Source of the DNA: an uncultured Gammaproteobacteria bacterium
GTDB taxonomy: Bacteria > Pseudomonadota > Gammaproteobacteria > Ga0077536
Direction of reading: 5' to 3'
NCBI GenBank assembly: GCA_903866355.1
Contig: CAIPNE010000009.1
Span: forward strand, 1 to 5,293
DNA length: 5,293 bases
Of the stretch, positions 1 through 5,107 are shown in pieces. Positions within the stretch are counted from its first letter, which is position 1. Each line of letters starts with the position of its first letter. Position numbers and translations under genes: made by a program. The notes beneath the pieces are model-generated. The model saw nothing but the letters and a program-made list of their open reading frames with translations, made no database searches and had not been told where the DNA came from.

Positions 1-2
1 AA

Positions 3-140
3 GCTTTTGCCGCGCTGGCTGAGCGCGGCGCGGCGCTAGAAGCCGATCTTCGCGCGCTCCTCGCCGAATTCGACGACGGTCGCGGCGCGTTCCTGCGCGT
101 ACCTTCGGCTTATGTGGATGTCGTCATCCGCCGGCGTTAA
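3..140 (+). CDS. C-terminal fragment of probable SAM-dependent methyltransferase
   Basis: An open frame enters from the left edge and ends at TAA 138-140, giving 45 residues with no start inside the window. The tail has an Ala/Leu/Glu-rich helix, then a short acidic-glycine turn (EFDDGRG), then a last strand ending VPSAYVDVVIRRR. Many class I SAM-dependent methyltransferases end this way, with an amphipathic helix, a D-G turn and a closing strand of the type VPSEYLEVV. The SAM-binding glycine motif would lie upstream and cannot be checked, so substrate and exact family are unknown. A 10-bp-stem hairpin begins 20 nt after the stop. The gene converges on the minus-strand OYE gene across about 660 bp of non-coding DNA, so it is probably a separate unit. 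The call rests on C-terminal resemblance only; another Rossmann-type enzyme is possible. Confidence 0.5.
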   Translation, partial: AFAALAERGAALEADLRALLAEFDDGRGAFLRVPSAYVDVVIRRR

Positions 141-160
141 GCGCCGAATCTGCTCTGCGT

Positions 161-186
161 CGCGTAGCGGCTAAATCCGCTGCGCG
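161..186. terminator. Hairpin downstream of the methyltransferase fragment
   Basis: The arms are cgcgtagcgg (161-170) and ccgctgcgcg (177-186), giving ten pairs including one T-G wobble around a 6-nt loop (ctaaat). It begins 20 nt after the plus-strand stop codon, where a terminator would sit. No T-run follows on the plus strand, so it is either a poor intrinsic terminator or a hairpin protecting the mRNA 3' end. Confidence 0.45.
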
Positions 187-279
187 GGGCGAGGATTGGT
201 CAATAGCTGACTGGGCCATGCTCTGACGGAGCGTCATCTAGCCGCACGGAGATTTTATAAAAGCTAACCGCCCAACGAT

Positions 280-310
280 CACCGCAATAACTCGGCGAGT
301 GATTGCGGTG
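280..310. repeat. 31-bp near-perfect palindrome
   Basis: Arms caccgcaat (280-288) and attgcggtg (302-310) are exact reverse complements. Inside them actcg (290-294) and cgagt (296-300) also pair, centred on g295. The only mismatch is a289 against g301. As DNA this could be a dimeric regulator site; as RNA it would make a very stable hairpin. No T-run follows on either strand, so it is not a standard intrinsic terminator, and the nearest gene start is far away. Function unknown. Confidence 0.7.
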
Positions 311-495
311 TGAACAACGGCCCGCCCTAAAGCCCAGAATTGGCGTGCGGTTCAGGGTCGCCGCTGAAGCAAGCCCGCCCACCTGACGACGCCAAAAAGG
401 TACGCCCGCGAAGTGGGTTGTTCAGGCTGGATTGAATCACCCTTGCTGGCGGCTGACGCGCGACCACCACGCGTGTAACCAGAGAATGTCTAACC

Positions 496-558
496 GGCGC
501 TGAGCATAGCGCCTGAAATATCAGACCAAAGAATGGGGACGCCGATCGGGCGCTATGC
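496..558. repeat. Overlapping, mutually exclusive inverted repeats
   Basis: The segment gcatagcgcc (504-513) can pair two ways. It can fold back on ggcgct (496-501) with agcgcc (508-513) to form a 6-bp stem. Or it can pair with ggcgctatgc (549-558), which extends to a 13-bp stem (504-516 with 546-558) containing one T-G wobble around a 29-nt loop. The two folds cannot coexist, the geometry of an attenuator, but no leader peptide or downstream gene supports such a role. Confidence 0.5.
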
Positions 559-746
559 GTCGCCGCAGGGCGTGCCGCAGATCTTGCGCCGGTGCGATTA
601 GGTGATCGTCAGTGCGCTGCGCGGCAAGCATTTCTCACGGCGGTACTTCGGCAAGGCACCCGCGCTGGCAGCGCTCTACAACCGGCTCTCGATCGCGGTG
701 CATTCAACCTGTCTGCAGAAATTGCCAGAATTCACTGGCACTCGCA

Positions 747-785
747 GAACCTGCGCCGGACATCCCTTTTCGTTGGCGCAGGTTC
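747..785 (-). terminator. 11-bp perfect inverted repeat after the OYE gene
   Basis: Arms gaacctgcgcc (747-757) and ggcgcaggttc (775-785) are exact reverse complements around a 17-nt loop. It begins 13 nt past the minus-strand OYE stop codon (799-801), the usual place for a transcript end. No T-run follows on the minus strand, so it is more likely a 3'-end stabilising stem or a weak or factor-dependent terminator than a classical intrinsic one. Confidence 0.5.
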
Positions 786-798
786 GCAACACCCCGGT

Positions 799-1914
799 TT
801 AACTATTGAGGATCAGATCGTCATCAATAAAGCCGTCGTTATCCTTCACGAAGCCCTTCCAGGTTTTCATGTAGTTGATGAACGTGGTGCTCAAGCCTTC
901 GGCTTGTAGATGTTCTGGCGAAGCAGGTAGCGATACCGGCAGGAAGTTGCTATCGGCCTGGCAGAGTTTGGGATAATCGTGATGGAGTATCGCCGCGCGA
1001 CCCAGCATCACCCAATCCACTCCCGTATCCAGTGCACGCTGGAGTTCCGCTGGCGTATTGAGCTTGCCGGCAACACCCAAACGCACCCCCTTGCGGTCAA
1101 GTTCGGTGAAATACGTCAGCAGACTCTTGCCCTGCATGCCACCCTCCTCCGGCATTTTGAAGACGTCCCACATGGACATATCGAGATATTCCACCAGCTC
1201 GTTGCGCATCAATTGGTCGGCGACCTGCACCACGTCTTGGAGCTGCATGCCAAAGCGCTCGGGTGATAGACGCACACCAACGGCGAAATCGTTCCCGCAA
1301 CGCTTGCGGATTCCTTCGATGATTTCAAAAATCGGACGCGAACGATTGGCCAGCGAACCACCGAAGCGATCGTCACGCTGATTAATCTCTGCCGACAGAA
1401 ATTGCGCCAGAATGTAACCGTGCGCGCCGTGCAGTTCCACCCCATCGAAGCCGGCTTGCTCTGCGCGCTGAGCGCTGCGAATAAACGCCTCGATCATGCC
1501 TTCCACTTCTGCTGTCGTCATGGCGCGGGCACCCCATTTCGCATTGTCCGAAGCGGACAAAGGCTGCATCCCGATGACCTCCGTCGGGCAGCGCATACCA
1601 CCGTGGTAAAGCTGCACCACGGCGAGGCTGTCGTTGGCCTTGATGGTCTTGGCCAGACGGGTGAGACCCGGGAGATGGTCGTCAGAGAAAATACCGAGCT
1701 GGCCCGGAAAGCCTTTCCCTTCAGCCTGCACATGCGCCGCACAGGTCATCGTCAAACCGAAGCCACCTTCGGCGCGCTTGGTCAGCCAGATGAATTCATC
1801 TTCGGAACAAACGCCGTCCTCGTGGCTCTGTAGATTTGTCAGCGGCGCCAGCATGAAACGATTTTTCATGGCAGGTCCGCGCTTGAAAGTCAGGGGGGAA
1901 AACAACGAAGTCAT
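799..1914 (-). CDS. Old Yellow Enzyme family NADH:flavin oxidoreductase (ene-reductase)
   Basis: A 371-residue cytosolic FMN enzyme expected to use NAD(P)H to reduce the C=C bond of an activated alkene such as an enone; substrate unknown. OYE landmarks appear in order: NRFMLAPLTN near residues 18-27 (FMN-binding strand, with Thr26 where the family has Thr or Cys); QLYHGG near 101-106; HGAHGYILAQFLS at 162-174 with H162, H165 and Y167, the substrate-binding His pair and proton-donor Tyr; NQRDDRFGGS at 178-187; VGVRLSPE at 212-219; and the phosphate-binding MLGRAA at 303-308. Length is normal for a single-domain OYE, so this is not a two-domain dienoyl-CoA reductase type. The frame is open to 2100, but similarity begins at MTSLFSPLTF; that ATG has GAGAGA six bases upstream. 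The upstream extension has no family features. It is the last minus-strand gene, about 365 bp beyond the cytochrome gene's terminator, so it probably has its own promoter. Confidence 0.95.
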   Translation of the reverse strand: MTSLFSPLTFKRGPAMKNRFMLAPLTNLQSHEDGVCSEDEFIWLTKRAEGGFGLTMTCAAHVQAEGKGFPGQLGIFSDDHLPGLTRLAKTIKANDSLAVVQLYHGGMRCPTEVIGMQPLSASDNAKWGARAMTTAEVEGMIEAFIRSAQRAEQAGFDGVELHGAHGYILAQFLSAEINQRDDRFGGSLANRSRPIFEIIEGIRKRCGNDFAVGVRLSPERFGMQLQDVVQVADQLMRNELVEYLDMSMWDVFKMPEEGGMQGKSLLTYFTELDRKGVRLGVAGKLNTPAELQRALDTGVDWVMLGRAAILHHDYPKLCQADSNFLPVSLPASPEHLQAEGLSTTFINYMKTWKGFVKDNDGFIDDDLILNS

Positions 1915-2238
1915 CAGCACTCTCTCAAATTGTGGAATATGCACGAAGCGAGGCCCTGGGACAGGTCCACAGGATCCGAAGGGGGGAATTCTACTGTGCA
2001 ACCGGCCACTCTGCTTACCGGCTTGATGTGGGTCACCGTCGGGGGCACTAGCCACGCTGCGGTTGATCGCCGCTTGGCCTAATGCAGAGCACCCACGCAA
2101 GTCGTTTGGGGTGCGGCAATCCGCGGGTGCGATGCGACGGGACTAGGCGGTTTCTTGAGCGGCGCTACTGAATTCCCGTGGGCCGCCGACTGGCCACGCG
2201 CGCACGCCGCTGGCTCGATCGTATCGCCCCGGAAAAAG
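1915..2238. other. Intergenic spacer upstream of the OYE gene
   Basis: About 320 bp with no recognisable gene in any frame. On the minus strand it must hold the OYE promoter, but I see no clear -35/-10 pair. A small palindrome ggacaggtcc (1959-1968) lies about 45 bp before the OYE start and might be a regulator half-site pair; this is weak. The part nearest 2238 is bounded by the T-run of the cytochrome terminator. Confidence 0.5.
1921..1926 (-). promoter_or_regulatory. Ribosome binding site choosing the OYE start
   Basis: The minus strand reads GAGAGA here, six bases before the ATG at 1912-1914. It is a modest Shine-Dalgarno match. Together with the start of OYE similarity it favours this ATG over the longer frame reaching 2100. 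Confidence 0.5.
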
Positions 2239-2269
2239 CCGTAAGTCTGCGCAGACGGCAGACTTACGG
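2231..2269 (-). terminator. Intrinsic terminator of the cytochrome c gene
   Basis: A perfect 12-bp inverted repeat, ccgtaagtctgc (2239-2250) with gcagacttacgg (2258-2269), has a 7-nt loop. Read on the minus strand the stem is followed by C-TTTTT (2233-2237), a classical Rho-independent terminator. It lies 10 nt beyond the cytochrome stop codon and separates that gene from the OYE gene. Confidence 0.9.
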
Positions 2270-2279
2270 TGTCTTGGCA

Positions 2280-2681
2280 TCAGGGCACTTGAATCGTGCG
2301 AAGAAAAATCAGCGTTTCCACTAATTGCCCACGCAAATCGGTTTCCCCACCAAGGCCAGCCCTTTTCAGCTCTTTGCCCCAAACTGGCATGTCCGGCGTG
2401 CCATGTGCCAAGAGAATGTTACGTCCGTCGACCGTGTCGTAGACACGGCCAAACGGAAACTCTCCCTTGTTGTTTTTAGCGAGGATCGTGAGGTTGGCGG
2501 GCTTGCTTGTCATCATGGGCGCGAAGGGGCCGTCACCTTTTCCGCCCGCGCCGTGACAAACACTACAGCGCTCCAAGTAACGCGCTTTACCTGATTGTTC
2601 TACGCCTTCGTCCGCATGAACGGCGAAGACACCCAACAGCAACGCAGCCGCGATGCCAGATCTGCAAATGGAATAATGCAC
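2280..2681 (-). CDS. Periplasmic monohaem c-type cytochrome
   Basis: A 133-residue electron-carrier protein. Residues 1-23 form a Sec signal peptide: an Arg in the n-region, a hydrophobic core (AAALLLGVFAV) and likely cleavage after VHA. The haem site is CSVCHG (C39, C42, H43). M98 in GTPDMPVWG is the likely distal haem ligand, a context common in small proteobacterial class I cytochromes. The C-terminal helix runs around LVETLIFLRTIQ. The start is GTG (2679-2681), fixed by a perfect AGGAGG six bases upstream and by the signal peptide. It stands alone, with 550 bp of spacer upstream and its own terminator downstream, so it is probably monocistronic. Its partner, such as a quinoprotein or flavoprotein dehydrogenase or an oxidase, is not in the window. 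It is not close in sequence to the other cytochrome here. Confidence 0.93.
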   Translation of the reverse strand: MHYSICRSGIAAALLLGVFAVHADEGVEQSGKARYLERCSVCHGAGGKGDGPFAPMMTSKPANLTILAKNNKGEFPFGRVYDTVDGRNILLAHGTPDMPVWGKELKRAGLGGETDLRGQLVETLIFLRTIQVP

Positions 2682-2687
2682 GGGGAA

Positions 2688-2693
2688 CCTCCT
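2688..2693 (-). promoter_or_regulatory. Strong Shine-Dalgarno for a GTG start
   Basis: The minus strand reads AGGAGG, a full match to the anti-SD core, six bases before the GTG at 2679-2681. It settles the non-ATG start of the cytochrome c gene and implies efficient translation. Confidence 0.85.
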
Positions 2694-3249
2694 GTCAAAA
2701 TATGAAATTCGCTATCCGGGCCCGGGGTTTGGGGCAAGTCGATGCCCCGCACTGACGACGCCTGAAGGTCTAAATTAACAGCGGAAAAAAGGCACCGTCT
2801 TGCGCGAGCGCAAGTGAAGCGCTAACGAATGGGGTAACCCACGTCTGCCAGTCGGCGTGCCAGAAGGGAATCGAAAAAGGGCTGGGTGTCGCACACGAGG
2901 GGAAGCATCTCGTTAGCGGGTTGCAACGGCGGCGACTAACCAAGAACGGCAGTCGGTCGTCGCCAGACACCTCTCCACACGCTCCTAGCCCAACCTAAGG
3001 AAACGCCAGTTCGCCGGCATATTCTGGGTGGCCCGAGCAGCATAGAACCACCGCACGGACGCGATCCAATACACGTGGAGGGTGCGCAGACGGGTGGTGG
3101 TGGCAGACTTCCCAGAGAGGTTTAGCCCATGCGGGGTTGCTGTGTGCGCCAAAGATTTAACGGTGGTCCCAGCCATGCTGAGGGGCCACGGTGACGGTCG
3201 CTCACTGGCGGACTATTAAAGAGCCATTATCAACGCCGGTAAGCGCGGC
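2694..3249. other. Non-coding interval between cytochrome c and SnoaL genes
   Basis: About 550 bp with no gene I can support. Short open frames (2770-2970 and 2985-3176, minus) lack recognisable motifs and ribosome sites. It includes: a 6-bp stem ggggca/tgcccc (2731-2736 and 2743-2748) near the cytochrome promoter region; a 6-bp stem cttgcg/cgcaag (2799-2804 and 2809-2814), with an A-run at 2785-2790 that would read as a T-run on the minus strand but lies 8 nt from the stem; and a 9-bp inverted repeat cgctaacga/tcgttagcg (2820-2828 and 2910-2918) spaced 81 nt. A decayed gene cannot be excluded. Confidence 0.5.
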
Positions 3250-3753
3250 TCACTCGCGGCGAAACTGTTGGCAAAACGCGAGGTAATCTCTGAAGTATTC
3301 GCCAATCGGCCCGCTCGTGGTCACCCGGCTGGAGTCACGCGGGAAGAACACTCGGCGCACGCCGAAGCACCAACGCTCGCCGTCACGGACATAGTCGTCC
3401 TCGTACCAGCCTTGCAGATTGTTGTAGATGGCCTCGGGCCGGAGCAAGAACTCGTTGAGTTCACATTTGCCCGTGGCCCGATCGCCGTCCACATCGACGT
3501 AGGAGTTCGTCATCACGTGGTGCAAGCCGGGCAGCGTGCGGTGTAGACCGGCCGCAAACTGCGTCAGCGCTGCACGGCCTTCCACCACCAGCTTCATGAT
3601 CGGGATTTCAAACCGGCCATCTTCTGCGAAAAGCGACGCCCAAAGTCCTGGGTTGCCGGTCTCGTAATCGATGGCAAACGCATAACGACCTAAGAGGTCC
3701 TGAATCATGCTGCGATCCGCAGCTATCTGCAGATAATGTTCGTTCCTTGGCAT
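3250..3753 (-). CDS. SnoaL-like / NTF2-fold protein (LinA-type), first copy
   Basis: A 167-residue cytosolic protein of the SnoaL_4-type NTF2 superfamily, which includes dehydrochlorinase LinA, scytalone dehydratase-like enzymes and other dehydratases or isomerases. The N-terminal helix (MIQDLLGRYAFAID) carries Y24 and D29. H79 in GLHHVMTN matches the LinA catalytic His context (HYGTN). In LinA the Asp/His pair (D25/H73) removes a proton, so this copy looks catalytically able. The sheet continues through DRATGKCELNEFLL and ends at WCFGVRRVFFP. The frame is open upstream to 4008, but that part overlaps the cytochrome gene in another frame; similarity starts at MPRNEH. An AGGAG lies nine bases before this ATG and between it and the cytochrome stop, suggesting translational coupling. 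Substrate unknown; a non-catalytic binding role is possible. Confidence 0.85.
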   Translation of the reverse strand: MPRNEHYLQIAADRSMIQDLLGRYAFAIDYETGNPGLWASLFAEDGRFEIPIMKLVVEGRAALTQFAAGLHRTLPGLHHVMTNSYVDVDGDRATGKCELNEFLLRPEAIYNNLQGWYEDDYVRDGERWCFGVRRVFFPRDSSRVTTSGPIGEYFRDYLAFCQQFRRE

Positions 3754-3762
3754 GGCGATGAG

Positions 3763-3767
3763 CTCCT
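3763..3767 (-). promoter_or_regulatory. Ribosome binding site in the cytochrome-SnoaL junction
   Basis: AGGAG on the minus strand lies nine bases before the SnoaL ATG (3751-3753) and just after the upstream cytochrome TGA (3770-3772). The whole intergenic gap is 16 nt, so ribosomes ending on the cytochrome can restart here. It fixes the SnoaL start and marks the two genes as one operon. Confidence 0.75.
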
Positions 3768-3769
3768 GC

Positions 3770-4057
3770 TCAGAACTGGCGCACGTGGGCCGCGTCGTCG
3801 CGCACGTTCTGTTCGTTGAGGGTTGGTGGAAAGGGTCCCGGCATTTTGGCTGAGGGGTTATTAAATCCGTTAAGGGTGGCGGAACAAGCGAATTTCTGAC
3901 GGATGCCAACCCGCCTTGGACCCGCCGTACCTTCGCCATAGGCGTCATGGCAGGCCACGCAGTTGTGGTCAAACGCCACGTGGCTGCGCTGTACAGCGGG
4001 TTCATCACTAGGCGCCACGAGCGTGAGCGCGGCAGGGCTGGCCGCTCTAATCAGCAC
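3770..4057 (-). CDS. Small monohaem cytochrome c between the two SnoaL genes
   Basis: About 95 residues. The haem motif is CVACH (C33, C36, H37), followed by GEGTAGP and a Gly-Asn-rich stretch. M72 in NPSAKMPGPFPP is the likely distal ligand, then TLNEQNVRDDAAHVRQF forms the C-terminal helix. This is the plan of short class I cytochromes of the c5/c6 kind, and such a carrier should act in the periplasm. The leader is poor: the only in-frame start is GTG (4055-4057), without a visible ribosome site, and the leader lacks a proper n-region. The frame continues upstream without a start to a TGA at 4127-4129; reading further gives a more hydrophobic LVICVLI segment, so a frame error or degenerate leader near 4058-4100 is possible. 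It ends 16 nt before the first SnoaL gene and starts 111 bp after the second, so all three probably share a transcript. Confidence 0.8.
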   Translation of the reverse strand: MLIRAASPAALTLVAPSDEPAVQRSHVAFDHNCVACHDAYGEGTAGPRRVGIRQKFACSATLNGFNNPSAKMPGPFPPTLNEQNVRDDAAHVRQF

Positions 4058-4105
4058 ACAAATGACGAGCGTTGGGTGACCACTTTCGCCGAGGCTGGCG
4101 CGTGA

Positions 4106-4128
4106 GACATTGCCAGCATCGAAATGTC
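4106..4128. repeat. Short inverted repeat in the cytochrome leader
   Basis: Arms gacatt (4106-4111) and aatgtc (4123-4128) pair around an 11-nt loop, between the end of the second SnoaL gene and the small cytochrome gene. It could act as an intercistronic hairpin setting relative expression. At six base pairs it could also be chance. Confidence 0.3.
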
Positions 4129-4168
4129 ACCTACTGCCTACCCCCGCGCCAAGGGTCGCCGGGCTGAA

Positions 4169-4693
4169 TCAAGCTGGTGGCCGCGCGGTCATAATCCAAT
4201 TAATGACGTCATCGCCATCGCGACGACCCCACACCCCAACCTCGCCACGCCCACGTGCGCCCACCACGGGGTCCACTCGCCGCCACTCGGTCGCGACCAC
4301 TCGATGAGCAATTTTCCAGACGCCCTCACGGCGTTCGAAGCGATCGACATAACGGATGCCTAAGACGTCATCCTTGCCGTTACCGGCTGCATCTTCGCGA
4401 CGGTGGTAAGCCACGGCATAGGTCTCAGCGCGGGCCCGGTCACCCTCTATTTCAATGAGCATATTGCCCATGAAATGCTGCGTCGCCGTCCAGCGGGTGA
4501 GGAAGCTCGAGGCAGCGGCAATAAACTCATCGACATTACCCTTCATCGATCCATGGTCATCATAGGCATCGGGGTGATAGCAGGCGCGCACTTGATCAAA
4601 GTCTAAACGGTCAATGCCACGCGCATAGCGATAGATCACGTCGGCTATTTCTTGGCGTGCCAGCAGCACCTGCACGGCGTGCGAATCAGTCAT
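4169..4693 (-). CDS. SnoaL-like / NTF2-fold protein (LinA-type), second copy
   Basis: A 174-residue cytosolic SnoaL_4-type protein. The helix RQEIADVIYRYARGIDRLD carries Y23 and D28. CYHPDAYDDHG follows, as in many family members. H73 in TATQHFMGN lines up with the LinA catalytic His. Later strands are DRARAETYAVAYH and RYVDRFERREGVWKIAHR, the typical end of the fold. The tail after residue 140 is Gly/Arg-rich, has no family resemblance and may be frame-shifted or disordered. The frame is open to 4795, but the ATG at 4691-4693 has GAGGA six bases upstream and begins the conserved region. It is the first gene of the minus-strand group and is distant from the other SnoaL copy beyond the shared fold, so the two are unlikely to be a recent duplication. 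Probable role: dehydratase, isomerase or elimination enzyme; substrate unknown. Confidence 0.87.
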   Translation of the reverse strand: MTDSHAVQVLLARQEIADVIYRYARGIDRLDFDQVRACYHPDAYDDHGSMKGNVDEFIAAASSFLTRWTATQHFMGNMLIEIEGDRARAETYAVAYHRREDAAGNGKDDVLGIRYVDRFERREGVWKIAHRVVATEWRRVDPVVGARGRGEVGVWGRRDGDDVINWIMTARPPA

Positions 4694-4699
4694 GGTTAT

Positions 4700-4704
4700 T
4701 CCTC
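4700..4704 (-). promoter_or_regulatory. Ribosome binding site of the second SnoaL gene
   Basis: GAGGA on the minus strand lies six bases before the ATG at 4691-4693 and is preceded by a run of eight A residues (4705-4712 region), which would keep the start unstructured. It decides this start over the longer frame to 4795. Confidence 0.7.
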
Positions 4705-4769
4705 TTTTTTTTGACAATACACAGCGCGATGATGCCCGAATTTTAGCCTGCCCGTCCGGGAGGGAACTC

Positions 4770-4854
4770 GGATCCCCTGTCGATGGTTGGGCCACTCCTC
4801 ACCGTGAGCCATCGGCGCGGCTAGGCATGGCCCGCGCGGCCTTGACAGGGATCC
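4770..4854. repeat. Nested inverted repeats in the divergent promoter region
   Basis: Outer arms ggatcccctgtc (4770-4781) and gacagggatcc (4844-4854) are reverse complements apart from one extra C in the left arm. Inner arms cgatgg (4781-4786) and ccatcg (4809-4814) pair exactly. They lie between two divergent genes, where an operator or a folded leader could sit. Function not shown. Confidence 0.4.
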
Positions 4855-5107
4855 CACTGGCGCCAGCCCCAGCCTCTGTATCGCGCGCAGATTGCTTAGG
4901 TAGCCGGTGGCCCAGAAAAAATGAAACGGCCCCTGACTACTGCGCGGCGAGACCGTGTTGCCCGCCGGCTTCAGGCGACCATCACCCGCGTTACCTCGGG
5001 CAGCAGCCGCGGTTTCGACTTTGGTTTTTTGATCACCTAAGCGCTCGCTCTCAACCCACAGCATGGCTATGCTTTGCGCACGCTCGCCATGATGGTGGAG
5101 TGGCCCA

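Larger units (their letters stand above)
141..798. other. Non-coding interval rich in inverted repeats
   Basis: About 660 bp between the converging methyltransferase fragment and the OYE gene. I find no protein I recognise in any frame. Short open frames at 200-382 (minus) and 592-909, 602-802 and 612-809 (plus) overlap one another in different frames, have no convincing ribosome site and look like by-products of high GC. The interval is notable for its palindromes, which are listed separately. One plus-strand frame (494-802) is open apart from a single TAG at 599-601 and could be a relic. Confidence 0.6.
4694..5107. other. Divergent intergenic region between SnoaL and GST genes
   Basis: About 410 bp separating the minus-strand SnoaL group from the plus-strand GST gene; both promoters should be here. 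Open frames through it (4692-5111 plus; 4696-5064 minus) overlap each other and show no known motif. No convincing -35/-10 pair stands out. Two nested inverted repeats lie at 4770-4854 and a small one, agcat/atgct, near 5062-5075 just before the GST ribosome site; these could be regulator sites. Confidence 0.5.

Noticed and set aside
592..1833. Plus-strand open frames (592-909, 979-1266, 1058-1381, 1402-1833) antisense to the OYE gene
   Set aside because: They mirror the high-GC OYE coding sequence, show no domain motifs, and the minus frame is clearly the real gene.
1915..2100. 62-residue N-terminal extension of the OYE frame
   Set aside because: OYE similarity begins at MTSLFS; the extension is Pro/Gly/Arg-rich without a recognisable signal, and a ribosome site precedes the internal ATG.
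2785..2814. Intrinsic terminator for the SnoaL operon
   Set aside because: The stem is only 6 bp and sits 8 nt from the T-run; it also lies over 430 bp past the last stop codon. Kept only as a weak possibility.
2820..2918. attC-like (integron recombination) site
   Set aside because: The 9-bp inverted repeat ends in GTTAGCG rather than GTTRRRY, no inner L-type pair is seen, and no integrase or cassette is present.
2770..3176. Two short minus-strand open frames (2770-2970, 2985-3176) as genes
   Set aside because: No motif, no ribosome site, unusual composition; the translations resemble nothing I recognise.
3754..4008. N-terminal extension of the first SnoaL frame
   Set aside because: It overlaps the cytochrome c gene in another frame; the AGGAG site before 3753 defines the start.
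4694..4795. N-terminal extension of the second SnoaL frame
   Set aside because: The family region begins at MTDSHAV and is preceded by GAGGA; the extension has no family match.
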